64,000 nt of DNA from Brevibacillus laterosporus LMG 15441 (lineage in GTDB: Bacteria; Bacillota; Bacilli; Brevibacillales; Brevibacillaceae), in the NCBI RefSeq assembly GCF_000219535.2, contig NZ_CP007806.1, forward strand, positions 673,501 through 737,500, read 5' to 3'. The position numbers and the translations under genes are program-made. The notes beneath the pieces were generated by a model. It made no database searches. It was not told where the DNA came from and saw only the letters and a program-made list of their open reading frames with translations. Shown here piece after piece: positions 1-8,254 of this stretch. The stretch's first letter is position 1. Each line of letters opens with the position of its first letter.

Positions 1-17
1 GAGCTGGAAAGAAACGA

Positions 18-46
18 TTGACAATTGTCTTTTTGTGAAACATAAT
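18..46 (+). promoter_or_regulatory. sigma-A promoter of the DHA2 exporter gene with overlapping palindrome
   Basis: TTGACA (18-23), a 17-base spacer and CATAAT (41-46) form a near-consensus promoter about 50 bases upstream of the exporter start. The perfect 10-base palindrome GACAATTGTC (20-29) overlaps the -35 box and could be a repressor half of an operator. That role is inferred; no regulator gene lies in view to the left. Confidence 0.7.
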
Positions 47-102
47 CAACTATTATGTATAGAAAATAGCAATTACGTTTATGAAGAAAAAGGAGTACGA
101 AT

Positions 103-1476
103 ATGGTACGTTCTAAAAGAAGCATCCTGACCGCTTTGATGGTAACGACATTTTTAACAGCCATTGATACGACTGTAGTAACAACGGCAATGCCTGCCAT
201 CGCAAATGATTTGGGACAAACAACCCTCATTTCCTGGGTGTTTTCTATCTATTTGCTAACAACGGCTGTTACGACACCTATTTATGGAAAGCTAGCTGAT
301 TTGTTTGGACGAAAAAAAATCTTCTTATTTGGTACGACTGTTTTTTTAACAGGTTCATTTTTATGCGGCTTGTCTGGCTCTATGACACAGCTCATGCTAT
401 ACCGAGGTATTCAGGGCTTGGGAGCTGGAGCTGTTCAACCGATCACTATGACAATTATTGGCGATTTGTTCACACAGGAAGAACGTGCTAAATTGATGGG
501 ATTATTTAGTGCGGTATGGGGAGTAGCGGCAATCGTAGGGCCTGTAATTGGCGGTTTTTTCGTAGATTATGTGGCTTGGGAATGGATTTTTTATATTAAT
601 ATTCCAATTGGACTTGTTAGCATCTTTATGATTTCAAAATATTTCAAGGAAGAGCTTACTCCTAAAACGGTTCATATCGATTATTGGGGAGCATTATTCT
701 TCACTGGCAGTTTAGTTTCGTTCCTGTACACACTCTTAGCAGAGGGTGAGGGACAAGGGATTACTTTTAATGCTACAACCATATCCTTACTGATCGTCAG
801 CCTTGTTCTATTTTGCATCTTTCTTGCTATTGAAAGACGCACACCAGAACCGATGCTTCCATTACCCTTATTTAAGCGTCGTTTAATTGCAACTTCGCAG
901 GCTATTTCTGTTTTACATGGAGCTTTATTAATTGGTGTATCTGTTTATATGCCCAACTGGCTTATCAATATTGTCGGCTTATCCGCAACGCTTGCGGGGA
1001 TTGTCGTTCTGCCATTGTCGCTTGGCTGGCCATTAGCAGCTTCTGTAGGTGGACGTTATTACAGTCGCTTGGGATATAAATGGCTGGTGGCAATTGGTGG
1101 AGTTTTCTTTTTGATTGGTCAACTTCTCCTATCATTCCTTACGCCAGCAACATCTGTGTTCTATATTGGCTTCTTAATGTTTATTCTGGGACTGGGCTTT
1201 GGGCTGACAATGACTGCTATCACGATTGCAGTACAAAGTAGCGTCGTCTGGCGCCAACGTGGTGTCGCGACTAGTTCCGTACAATTCATGAGAACGATGG
1301 GACAAACTGTAGGGATTACGATGTTTGGTGCTGTATTTAATATGTATCTATTACAAGGACATATGGAAACCGGTTTAATCAAAGTTTTCCATGCTCTATT
1401 TGTAACAGCGATTATTGGGATGTTTGTAACGATTCTACTGCCGAAAAAAGCAGAGCAAGTAGAAGAAGAGCGCTAA
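103..1476 (+). CDS. MFS drug exporter, DHA2 (14-TM, EmrB/QacA) family
   Basis: Probable proton-coupled exporter in the cytoplasmic membrane, 457 residues, the usual size for 14-helix DHA2 transporters. The first helix carries the DHA2-type motif with Asp (DTTVVTTAMPAIANDLG, about residues 22-38), and MFS motif A appears as GKLADLFGRKK (about 62-72). The QGLGAGAVQP stretch near residue 105 fits motif B, and GVAAIVGPVIGG near 145 fits the antiporter motif C. The ATG at 103 is preceded by AAGGAG seven bases upstream. It is a single-gene unit between its own promoter and a strong terminator. The substrate cannot be told from sequence; such proteins usually export cationic drugs, dyes or antibiotics. 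Confidence 0.9.
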   Translation: MVRSKRSILTALMVTTFLTAIDTTVVTTAMPAIANDLGQTTLISWVFSIYLLTTAVTTPIYGKLADLFGRKKIFLFGTTVFLTGSFLCGLSGSMTQLMLYRGIQGLGAGAVQPITMTIIGDLFTQEERAKLMGLFSAVWGVAAIVGPVIGGFFVDYVAWEWIFYINIPIGLVSIFMISKYFKEELTPKTVHIDYWGALFFTGSLVSFLYTLLAEGEGQGITFNATTISLLIVSLVLFCIFLAIERRTPEPMLPLPLFKRRLIATSQAISVLHGALLIGVSVYMPNWLINIVGLSATLAGIVVLPLSLGWPLAASVGGRYYSRLGYKWLVAIGGVFFLIGQLLLSFLTPATSVFYIGFLMFILGLGFGLTMTAITIAVQSSVVWRQRGVATSSVQFMRTMGQTVGITMFGAVFNMYLLQGHMETGLIKVFHALFVTAIIGMFVTILLPKKAEQVEEER

Positions 1477-1479
1477 TCT

Positions 1480-1535
1480 AAAAAAGCAAGATCAATAAAA
1501 GGGCGATTCCTGCCTTTCATGATCTTGCTTTTTTA
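1480..1535 (+). terminator. intrinsic terminator after DHA2 exporter
   Basis: AAAAAGCAAGATCA is repeated inverted as TGATCTTGCTTTTTT, ending in a T run just after the stop codon. Confidence 0.85.
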
Positions 1536-1657
1536 TGTAAACAGGCTTGTTTTGGTACAGTTCGTGCTTTGTGCTGTCTTCATTATCTTGTCAGTCTCAG
1601 GGCTTCATGATAAACTTGTCAAAATCTATCAAAAACAGGGAAGAAGGAGGATACAGC

Positions 1658-2362
1658 ATGAAAACAATCGGTCTGTTAGGCGGTATGAGCTGGGAATCTA
1701 CTACTGAATACTATAAGAACATCAATCAGATGGTGAATCAACGAGTCGGAGCTCTTGCGTCAGCCAAATGTGTTGTATACTCAGTTAATTTTGAAGAGAT
1801 TGTTCAGTGTCAAAAAGAAGGACGTTGGGACGATGCTACGGCTATATTAGGTCAAGCGGCACAGCATCTTGAGAAGGCTGGAGCAGAATGTTTGCTAGTT
1901 TGTACCAATACCATGCATAAAATTGCCAAACAAATCTCTGCCTCCGTTACCATTCCCTTTTTACATATCGCAGATGCCACAGCAGAAAAGATTCGGGAAC
2001 AAAAGCTGCGGAAAATAGGATTGCTGGGTACGAAATTTACGATGGAACAGGACTTTTTTATTGAAAAGATGAAAGACCACGGCATCGAAATTATTGTACC
2101 AGAGGAGAAAGAGCGAGATATTGTTCATCAGGTGATTTTTGACGAGCTTTGTAAAGGGATCATTACCAGCGCATCACGTCAAGCTTATCGGGAAATTATG
2201 GATTCCCTAGTGAAAGCGGGAGCAGAGGGGATTATCCTTGGATGTACGGAAATTACCTTGTTAGTGAACGCAGAGGATGCGACTGTTCCATTATTTGATA
2301 CTACGCGGATACACGCGGAAAAAGCAGTTGATTTTGCGTTGTCACAGGTGAATAATGAATAA
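1658..2362 (+). CDS. aspartate/glutamate racemase family protein (YgeA/RacX-like)
   Basis: Cofactor-independent two-cysteine amino-acid racemase fold, 234 residues, the normal family length. The start MKTIGLLGGMSWEST is the family's conserved N-terminus, and the ATG at 1658 has GAAGGAGG eight bases upstream; the frame is open further upstream but has no reason to be coding. Both catalytic Cys motifs are visible: VCTNTMHK (about residue 82) and LGCTEI (about 195). D-amino acids made by such enzymes go into peptidoglycan modification or biofilm control, but the substrate here is unknown. It is monocistronic with its own terminator. Confidence 0.88.
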   Translation: MKTIGLLGGMSWESTTEYYKNINQMVNQRVGALASAKCVVYSVNFEEIVQCQKEGRWDDATAILGQAAQHLEKAGAECLLVCTNTMHKIAKQISASVTIPFLHIADATAEKIREQKLRKIGLLGTKFTMEQDFFIEKMKDHGIEIIVPEEKERDIVHQVIFDELCKGIITSASRQAYREIMDSLVKAGAEGIILGCTEITLLVNAEDATVPLFDTTRIHAEKAVDFALSQVNNE

Positions 2363-2402
2363 TTTCATCACCAGCGATAATGCTAATCCTGAGTGACAAG
2401 GT

Positions 2403-2447
2403 AAAAAAAGACCTTCCTTTTTTTAAAAAAGGGAAGGTCTTTTTTTC
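2403..2447 (+). terminator. intrinsic terminator after racemase
   Basis: AAAAGACCTTCC / GGAAGGTCTTTTTTT hairpin with a long T run. The A-rich left flank lets it work for the minus-strand exporter gene as well. Confidence 0.85.
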
Positions 2448-2492
2448 TCAGAAGTATGTGATTACTGACGGCGATCTATACAATCTTGTGAA

Positions 2493-3401
2493 TTACCTTT
2501 CAGATTTGGTAAGCTTTTTTAAGGGTAAGGAAATATTTTGAAAGCGTGTGAAGGAAAAACACCCTAGAATGACAATTAAACTCCCATATACCTGAGTCCA
2601 GGTCATCTGCTCATCTAGCAGCAATAAGGCTAATAACGCCGTAAAAATGGGATTAAAATTAAGAAACATCCCTGCTGTGGTCCCGCCAAGCTGCTTAACC
2701 CCCATGTTCCAAAGCACCATGCTAATAACAGTCGCAAATACACTGATATACAATGTGCCCCAAATAAACTCAGCATTAAGATTAGTGATTGTAAAGCTAC
2801 TGAAATTGAAGGGCAACAGCATCAAGACCCCGAAGAATCCAGAATACAAAGTGGACATTAGTGCAGAAACATCGCGCATAGCCCATCTCCCCGCTACAGA
2901 ATAGAGCCCCCAGGTAGCTACAGCGGCTAACATCAAAAGGTCTCCAGAATTAAAGCGAAGTGACAACAGGGCATGCCAATCTCCCTTAGATAGTACCAGT
3001 AGGACCCCTGTAAAGCACAGAATCATTGAGCCTATCTGTAAAGCCTTTATTTTCTCACGCAATAAAAGAAAAGAAAAGATAGCAATTGAGATGGGGTTAA
3101 GTGTAGAGAGTAAGCCGACATTTGTTGCAGCAGTACGCTCTAGGGCCCAGAACATAAATAAATTAAATAAGACCACGCCAGTAGCTCCCATCAGGATGAG
3201 CGGTAAGATCGCCCTGCGAGGTGGTAGGAGGCGTTTTTCCACTAGGTAGACTACAGGAATTAATACAATGACGGCAATCATATAGCGTAAATTGGTTAAG
3301 GTCATGGAGGATGCATGGTTTACCAAAAATTTACCCACTACAAAATTGCCACTCCAGAGAAAGCTTGTAAAAAGTAATAGAGCGACATACATCGGTTTCA
3401 T
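2493..3401 (-). CDS. EamA-domain (DMT superfamily) transporter
   Basis: 302-residue integral membrane protein with about ten hydrophobic segments arranged as two EamA repeats. Hallmarks are LLLFTSFLWSGNFVVGK at the N-terminus, the NPISIAIFSFLLLREK segment closing repeat 1 and the NPIFTALLALLLLDEQMTW segment closing repeat 2. The family exports small metabolites such as amino acids or nucleosides; the substrate is not predictable. The ATG is preceded by GGAGTAGGAG. It is divergent from the next gene and converges with the racemase. Confidence 0.88.
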   Translation of the reverse strand: MKPMYVALLLFTSFLWSGNFVVGKFLVNHASSMTLTNLRYMIAVIVLIPVVYLVEKRLLPPRRAILPLILMGATGVVLFNLFMFWALERTAATNVGLLSTLNPISIAIFSFLLLREKIKALQIGSMILCFTGVLLVLSKGDWHALLSLRFNSGDLLMLAAVATWGLYSVAGRWAMRDVSALMSTLYSGFFGVLMLLPFNFSSFTITNLNAEFIWGTLYISVFATVISMVLWNMGVKQLGGTTAGMFLNFNPIFTALLALLLLDEQMTWTQVYGSLIVILGCFSFTRFQNISLPLKKLTKSER

Positions 3402-3865
3402 CTGCGTGATCTCCTACTCCTAACATTATCAGATTGTTACATTCTCTTTAAGAGAGACATTTTGAGTGGATTCTATACCTATCACCAAGGGTTTGCTGAA
3501 ACGGTAGAATCAACTAATGGCGATACTTAGTGAGTGATGTTGATAGTAAAGAAAGATCACCCCATTCAGTTTCATTCCAAAAGATCCAAAAGTCCTCTTT
3601 TCTAATGTGGAATTCTGTAATTATTCACCCTTTTCCTTCTTGCTTTTAAATATGCAGGTAAGAATCAAGTTTGCGTTATTATTTTTACGACATAAATTTG
3701 ATTCTTTATAATTTATTACATAATTTTTGTGCGTCGTCAGACAATAATAATCTATTCCATTCAAAATATGTGTTTTTATCTGATGGTACATGCCCTTTCA
3801 AAAATAGAAAATCACCATATAATGCAATAGCACCAATAATATTTATTATGAAAGTGGTGATTTAT
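3402..3865. other. intergenic region between EamA gene and NTTRR-F1 gene
   Basis: No convincing gene. It holds a 13-base inverted repeat TCTCTTTAAGAGA (about 3443-3455) in the leader of the minus-strand exporter and AT-rich sequence before the NTTRR-F1 gene. CATATAATG near 3816 weakly resembles a sigma-K -10 element, which would suit an exosporium protein, but the match is too loose to call. Confidence 0.4.
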
Positions 3866-4342
3866 ATGTCCTTTATCAATAGAATTGTAAATGGAGATTT
3901 TGAAACGGGAACCCTTACCCCATGGGGTTCTTCAAATGTATCCATTACTAACCTGCACAGTCACACAGGTAATTTTTCTGCACAATTACTTGGAGGTACG
4001 ACTAGTAGTCTCTTGACTCAATTAGTACCTGTAGTACCCGGAGAGAGTTTTGAATTTTTTCTATCAATCGCAAAAACAGGGGGATTGCCAAGCCCTCAGG
4101 TAGATATTACAATCATTTATTTAAATATAGTTGCTCTCCCTGTTAGTATCGGTTTGAGTACGCCAATTCCGTTTGATCATCTTCCTGATAACACGAATAA
4201 TAAAAATTGGACTACCATTTACGAAACAACTTCAATTGTACCTCTAACGGCGATTGATGCAGTGGTTCTTATTAATAATGTTCCTTCTCCAGCAACTGCA
4301 GATATAGTAGTTGATAGCATCGCATTATTACAAACATCGTAA
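3866..4342 (+). CDS. NTTRR-F1 domain protein (N-terminal domain of a collagen-like surface protein), tail lost
   Basis: 158 residues beginning MSFINRIVNGDFETG and ending just after the VDSIALL segment. This pattern (NGDFE, TPW, HTGNFSAQL, GESFEF, LINNVP, VVDSIALL) is the NTTRR-F1 domain, which in Bacillus and Brevibacillus normally precedes a long Gly-X-Y collagen-like region of exosporium or surface proteins. Here the frame stops at TAA directly after the domain. The ATG at 3866 is chosen because the domain begins there; AAGTGGTGA upstream is a weak SD. The downstream DNA still carries a second partial domain copy and collagen triplets, so this is probably the remaining piece of a longer gene. 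Whether the short protein is made or functional is unknown. Confidence 0.75.
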   Translation: MSFINRIVNGDFETGTLTPWGSSNVSITNLHSHTGNFSAQLLGGTTSSLLTQLVPVVPGESFEFFLSIAKTGGLPSPQVDITIIYLNIVALPVSIGLSTPIPFDHLPDNTNNKNWTTIYETTSIVPLTAIDAVVLINNVPSPATADIVVDSIALLQTS

Positions 4343-4479
4343 CTGGACTACTATCTACGAAACAATTTCTGTTGTACCTGTAACGGCACTGAAGCATTGG
4401 TTCTTATTAATAAGATTCCTTCTGCATCAACTTTAGATATAGTTGTTGATGGCATCGTATTATTATTACAAACTGGTGC
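4204..4479 (+). repeat. diverged tandem duplication within the NTTRR-F1 locus
   Basis: Two direct copies of about 137 bases (4204-4340 and 4341-4479) encode the end of the NTTRR-F1 domain. Shared blocks include TGGACTAC, ACGAAACAA, TGGTTCTTATTAATAA and GATATAGT. Copy 2 has a one-base deletion near 4392-4400 that breaks its frame. Confidence 0.8.
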
Positions 4480-4554
4480 AGGAGCAAAAGGTGTTACTAG
4501 CGACACTGGAGCAACCTGAGCAAAAGGTGCTACTGGAAGCTTAATAAATTTCTG
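4341..4554 (+). pseudogene. decayed second NTTRR-F1 segment and collagen-like triplet region
   Basis: Read with one frameshift, this stretch gives NWTTIYETISVVPVTAL, then VLINKIPSASTLDIVVDG and LLLQTGAGAKGVTSDTGAT, then a TGA stop followed in the same frame by AKGATG. Changing that TGA (4516-4519 region) to GGA would restore perfect Gly-X-Y triplets (GAT, GAK, GAT), so the stop is best explained as a G-to-T change in a glycine codon. It shows that the upstream protein was once, or in relatives is, followed by a collagen-like domain. Very little of the repeat region remains. Confidence 0.75.
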
Positions 4555-5031
4555 AGTTTTTTGAGAATAAAACCAACACTAGCGGTCACAATTGTAAGAG
4601 TGGCCGCTTCCATTGTATATAGTCCTTTTACAAGCTATTGAGCCGAGAAAACCCTTGTTTTTAATCTATGAGATGGTATCGTCACCAATTTCAAACTGAT
4701 CTAGCTGTTTGCAGTATCCATAACATGGTGTAGTAGCTTATTAACTATAATTGGACCTATTACTGAAGTTCTCATGATGAATTACAACAAGCAATAGTGA
4801 AACTCCTAACCTGACATGATATAATTTTCTTGTTTATACATATTTTTGTGAAAATATAGAATAAATGTATAATCCATTTTAATAAACTTGGATTGTATTC
4901 CTATCTAGTAAAAAAGAAACGAGAGCAGGAAACGATATTTTTATCCCGAGACTAATAGCTTCAGCCAGCTAACAAGAGAGAAAAGTACTGTTTGCCAATC
5001 TTGACATCTTATTAGGAATGGAGTGCTATGC
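4555..5031. other. intergenic region, no gene seen
   Basis: AT-rich and without a supported gene. An imperfect hairpin AGCGGTCAC/GTGGCCGCT (4577-4608) lacks a T run and is at best a weak terminator or a leftover of the collagen-like gene. Confidence 0.4.
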
Positions 5032-5622
5032 TTGTCTATTGCTGTAATTATGGGATTTATAACCGTTTTTATTGTACTTATTGGCTTACTTGTTTTTTTG
5101 ATGTTTAGACAAAATCAATTACATAAAGCGGAAGAAAAACAGCTACTTACTAGCTGTAAGGTTTGCCAAAAGCAGATTTCAGTAAAGGCTGAGATTTGCC
5201 CGCATTGTGGAAAACGGCTTAAAATGTCGCCAGTGATGAGGTGTCTTATTGTCCTTCTCATTTTAGGAGTGATGGGAGTAGCTACAATTGTTGTAGTTAA
5301 TTTTACCATACCCGCAAATGGTACAAGTAAGCCGGCTAGTGTAGGTCGGTTATTTTGGGATGAATCCATAGCGATTTACAATATGCTAGATAAAAAGATC
5401 AGCTACAATACCGGCACAAACTCTGAAGAATCACAGTTTATTCTTGATTATATAGGTAAATATGGGATTAATAATTTAACCCCTGATGAGCTTACCATAT
5501 ATTCTTATGTATTGGATATTATTATGACTCATCAAGATCAGCAGGAGGGGGACACCGATGTGGTCCATTCACCCAAATTTGTAAAGGCAAAATCGAAGCT
5601 AAAAGATATGTTTGAAAAGTAA
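5032..5622 (+). CDS. membrane protein with zinc-ribbon, unknown function
   Basis: About 196 residues. A hydrophobic N-terminal helix is followed by a short loop, a four-cysteine zinc ribbon (CKVCQKQ...CPHCGKRL, Cys pairs 12 residues apart), a second transmembrane helix and an extracytoplasmic or C-terminal region with no recognised domain. Zinc-ribbon plus TM proteins of this layout are common in Bacillales and mostly uncharacterised. I chose the TTG at 5032 because GGAG lies eight bases before it; a GTG at 5023 in the same frame is the alternative and would add three residues. No partner genes are evident. Confidence 0.7.
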   Translation: MSIAVIMGFITVFIVLIGLLVFLMFRQNQLHKAEEKQLLTSCKVCQKQISVKAEICPHCGKRLKMSPVMRCLIVLLILGVMGVATIVVVNFTIPANGTSKPASVGRLFWDESIAIYNMLDKKISYNTGTNSEESQFILDYIGKYGINNLTPDELTIYSYVLDIIMTHQDQQEGDTDVVHSPKFVKAKSKLKDMFEK

Positions 5623-5663
5623 TAGTATCAATATCAATTAGGGTGTTCTTGATTCTTTATAGG

Positions 5664-5723
5664 AAAATCCCCCTTTACGTAACTAGATAGGTTATTCTTA
5701 TCGTCTACGTAAAGGGGGATTGC
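5664..5723. terminator. bidirectional hairpin between zinc-ribbon gene and fhs
   Basis: AATCCCCCTTTACGTA (5666-5681) pairs with TACGTAAAGGGGGATT (5706-5721). Read on the minus strand it ends in GGGGGATTTTCC, which suits termination of fhs. Confidence 0.65.
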
Positions 5724-5734
5724 TTATCTACATT

Positions 5735-7366
5735 CTACATTAGTCCTGTTACTTGTCCATTCTTATCTAAGCGAATATGCTGAGCAGCAGGTACTTTTGG
5801 CAATCCCGGCATGGTCAACACATTTCCCGTAAGAACCACGATAAATCCAGCGCCGGCCGAGAGACGAATTTCACTTACATTCACTACGAAATCCGCAGGA
5901 GCTCCTAATAAGCTGGCTTGATCTGAGAAGGAATAAGGTGTTTTAGCCATGCAAATAGGCAAGTCTGACAACCCTAACTCTTCAATTTTACCTAACGTTT
6001 TCATGGCTGCTGGTGAGAAGGAAACATCAGAGCCACGATAGATTTCGGTCACAATCGTTTTGATTTTATCTGTTATGGGTTTGTTTAAGTCGTACAGTGG
6101 CTTATAGTGAGAAGGAGCTTCCTCCAGCACACTAACTAGCTTCTCAGCAAGTTCCACACCGCCAGCACCACCATCTGCCCACACATTTGAAACTGCCACT
6201 TCGATACCGAGAGTCTGACATTTTTCTTTGACAAAAGCGACCTCTTCAAGAAAATCTGTTGCAAAATGATTAATCGCTGCTACCACAGGCACACCAAATT
6301 TTTGTAAGTTCTCGATGTGACGTTGCACGTTAGCAAAACCGGCTTCCAAAGCAGGCAGGTTGACTTTTTGCAGCTCGTCTTTTGTTACACCTCCGTTATA
6401 TTTAATTGCTTTTACAGTAATGACTAGTACAGCAGCCTGAGGTGTGAGGCCCGCTTTCCTGCATTTGATATCAAAGAATTTTTCAGCACCAAGATCAGCG
6501 CCAAATCCAGCTTCTGTTACTACATAATCGGCTAGCTTTAGAGCAAGTTTGGTACCAATTACACTGCTGCAGCCGTGAGCGATATTGGCAAAAGGCCCAC
6601 CATGCACAATGACAGGAGTTCCTTCAGTGGTTTGTACGAGGTTAGGCTTGATTGCTTCTTTTAAAAGAACAGTCATAGCATCGATAGCTTCTAATTGCTT
6701 AGCTGTTACTGGGTTATCATCCAGGTCATAACCGATAATGATCTGACCCAGACGTTCTTTTAAATCTTCCAAACTTTCGCTTAAACAAAGGATGGCCATG
6801 ATCTCTGATGCTGTAGTGATCATAAAGCCGTCTTCACGAACTACTCCATTCGTATCGCCTAATCCAACTACAATATGTCGAAGTGAACGATCGTTCATAT
6901 CGAGTGCTCGTTTCCAGACGATTTTGCTTGGATTAAGTCGTAGTGAATTATGTTGAAAAAGGTGATTATCAATAAGGGCGGATAATAAATTATGCGCTGC
7001 TGTAATGGCATGAATATCGCCTGTAAAATGTAGATTGATTTCTTCTGCGGGTAGTATTTGAGCATTGCCACTGCCTGTAGCTCCGCCCTTCATCCCCATG
7101 CATGGCCCTAGTGAAGGCTCGCGTAAGGCGGCTATTGTTTTTTTACCAATATGATTTAGTGCCTGAGAGAGTCCAATAGTTGTCAGTGTTTTACCTTCTC
7201 CAGCAGGTGTAGGGTTCATGGCAGTCACTAACACTAATTTTCCATCTGCTTGATCCTTTCGTTTTTCCCATGCATCTAATGATAGCTTAGCCTTGTATTT
7301 CCCATACAGCTCCAGATCATCCTCAGTAATACCTACGTGATTTGCAATTTCTACAATCGGCTTCAT
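5735..7366 (-). CDS. fhs: formate--tetrahydrofolate ligase
   Basis: Cytosolic ATP-dependent ligase that makes 10-formyl-THF from formate and THF in one-carbon metabolism. The 543 residues match the family's usual 550-560. The P-loop NPTPAGEGKTLTTIGL (about 51-66) and the diagnostic segments REPSLGPCMGMKGGATGSG (about 82-100) and EAGFGADLGAEKF (about 286-298) are intact. The start MKPIVEIANHVGI is preceded by AGGAGGT. It is monocistronic and converges on the zinc-ribbon gene. Confidence 0.96.
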   Translation of the reverse strand: MKPIVEIANHVGITEDDLELYGKYKAKLSLDAWEKRKDQADGKLVLVTAMNPTPAGEGKTLTTIGLSQALNHIGKKTIAALREPSLGPCMGMKGGATGSGNAQILPAEEINLHFTGDIHAITAAHNLLSALIDNHLFQHNSLRLNPSKIVWKRALDMNDRSLRHIVVGLGDTNGVVREDGFMITTASEIMAILCLSESLEDLKERLGQIIIGYDLDDNPVTAKQLEAIDAMTVLLKEAIKPNLVQTTEGTPVIVHGGPFANIAHGCSSVIGTKLALKLADYVVTEAGFGADLGAEKFFDIKCRKAGLTPQAAVLVITVKAIKYNGGVTKDELQKVNLPALEAGFANVQRHIENLQKFGVPVVAAINHFATDFLEEVAFVKEKCQTLGIEVAVSNVWADGGAGGVELAEKLVSVLEEAPSHYKPLYDLNKPITDKIKTIVTEIYRGSDVSFSPAAMKTLGKIEELGLSDLPICMAKTPYSFSDQASLLGAPADFVVNVSEIRLSAGAGFIVVLTGNVLTMPGLPKVPAAQHIRLDKNGQVTGLM

Positions 7367-7691
7367 TTGCTACCTCCTGTTCCATTAGGTGATATTCTGT
7401 CCATCCCCACCATTATAGCTCCTCTGTAGGTAAGGAGAAAACGAAATTTACCAATAAAGGGAGAAGCAAAGTGTTTTTCCCCCGCTAGTAGACGATTAAC
7501 TTGCTATGACAACAGTAAGCTAATGAAAAAGGAGATGAATGAAAAGAAAGAATGGGGAACATAAATCAATAATCACATTTAATTATAGACAAAAACATAT
7601 AATGTCTATTATTATATAAACAAATAAAAAACCTGTTTGATTTTAGGTGAAGGCATTTCTGACAGCCATATCTTACACAGAAAGGAAAATT

Positions 7692-8054
7692 ATGATGTCT
7701 ACAAGCAGAAAAGCGGAATTAAAACGCCAATACAAAGAAACCAAGCCAGTGGGAGGAGTATATCAAATTAAAAACATCCGCAATCAAAAAATATTCGTAG
7801 GAAGTACGCCTAATTTAAAGATGATGAACGGTCGGTACTTTCAATTAAAAACAGGTACTCATCCAAATAAACAGCTACAGCAGGAATGGAATGAATATGG
7901 AGAGGAAGCTTTTATTTTTGAGGTTTTGGAGGAGCTAAAGGAAAAGAAAGAGGGATATTTTGACCCTGCTGATGAATTAAACAAGATGTACGAAAAGTGG
8001 TTAGTCAAGCTACAACCTTATGGGGAAGCGGGTTATCATAGCACAGCACAATAG
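7692..8054 (+). CDS. GIY-YIG nuclease family protein
   Basis: 120 residues. The GIY-YIG core is visible as GGVYQIKN and KIFVGST (the YIG triplet reads FVG), followed by GRYFQLKTGTHPNKQLQQEWNEYGEEAF and an acidic segment ending in KWLVKLQPYGEAGYHS. This compact subtype occurs in many Bacillales genomes as a free-standing gene and has no established role; it may or may not cleave DNA. The ATG at 7692 follows AAAGGAA; an in-frame GTG at 7647 lacks an SD. The gene has neighbours on both sides that look unrelated. Confidence 0.75.
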   Translation: MMSTSRKAELKRQYKETKPVGGVYQIKNIRNQKIFVGSTPNLKMMNGRYFQLKTGTHPNKQLQQEWNEYGEEAFIFEVLEELKEKKEGYFDPADELNKMYEKWLVKLQPYGEAGYHSTAQ

Positions 8055-8254
8055 GAGCTGAAGTGTGGTTTTTCGCTAATTGGAGTCCCCCTTGAGGTAG
8101 TAATAGGGGTACATTTTTGCTTAAAGTTTTTTCAGAGAAGAAGGCGTTCTGTAGTTATACCAGTAGCTTTTTACGAATAAAAATTTTCAACAGGGGATGA
8201 ATGGAGATAGCAAACTGTGACTATCTCTTTTTTCTTTCAAAAATAGGGGGAAAT

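Noticed and set aside
3671..3865. 65 extra codons in frame before the NTTRR-F1 protein
   Set aside because: The conserved domain starts exactly at MSFINRIVNGDFE with a start codon of its own; the upstream sequence is AT-rich and unlike coding DNA.
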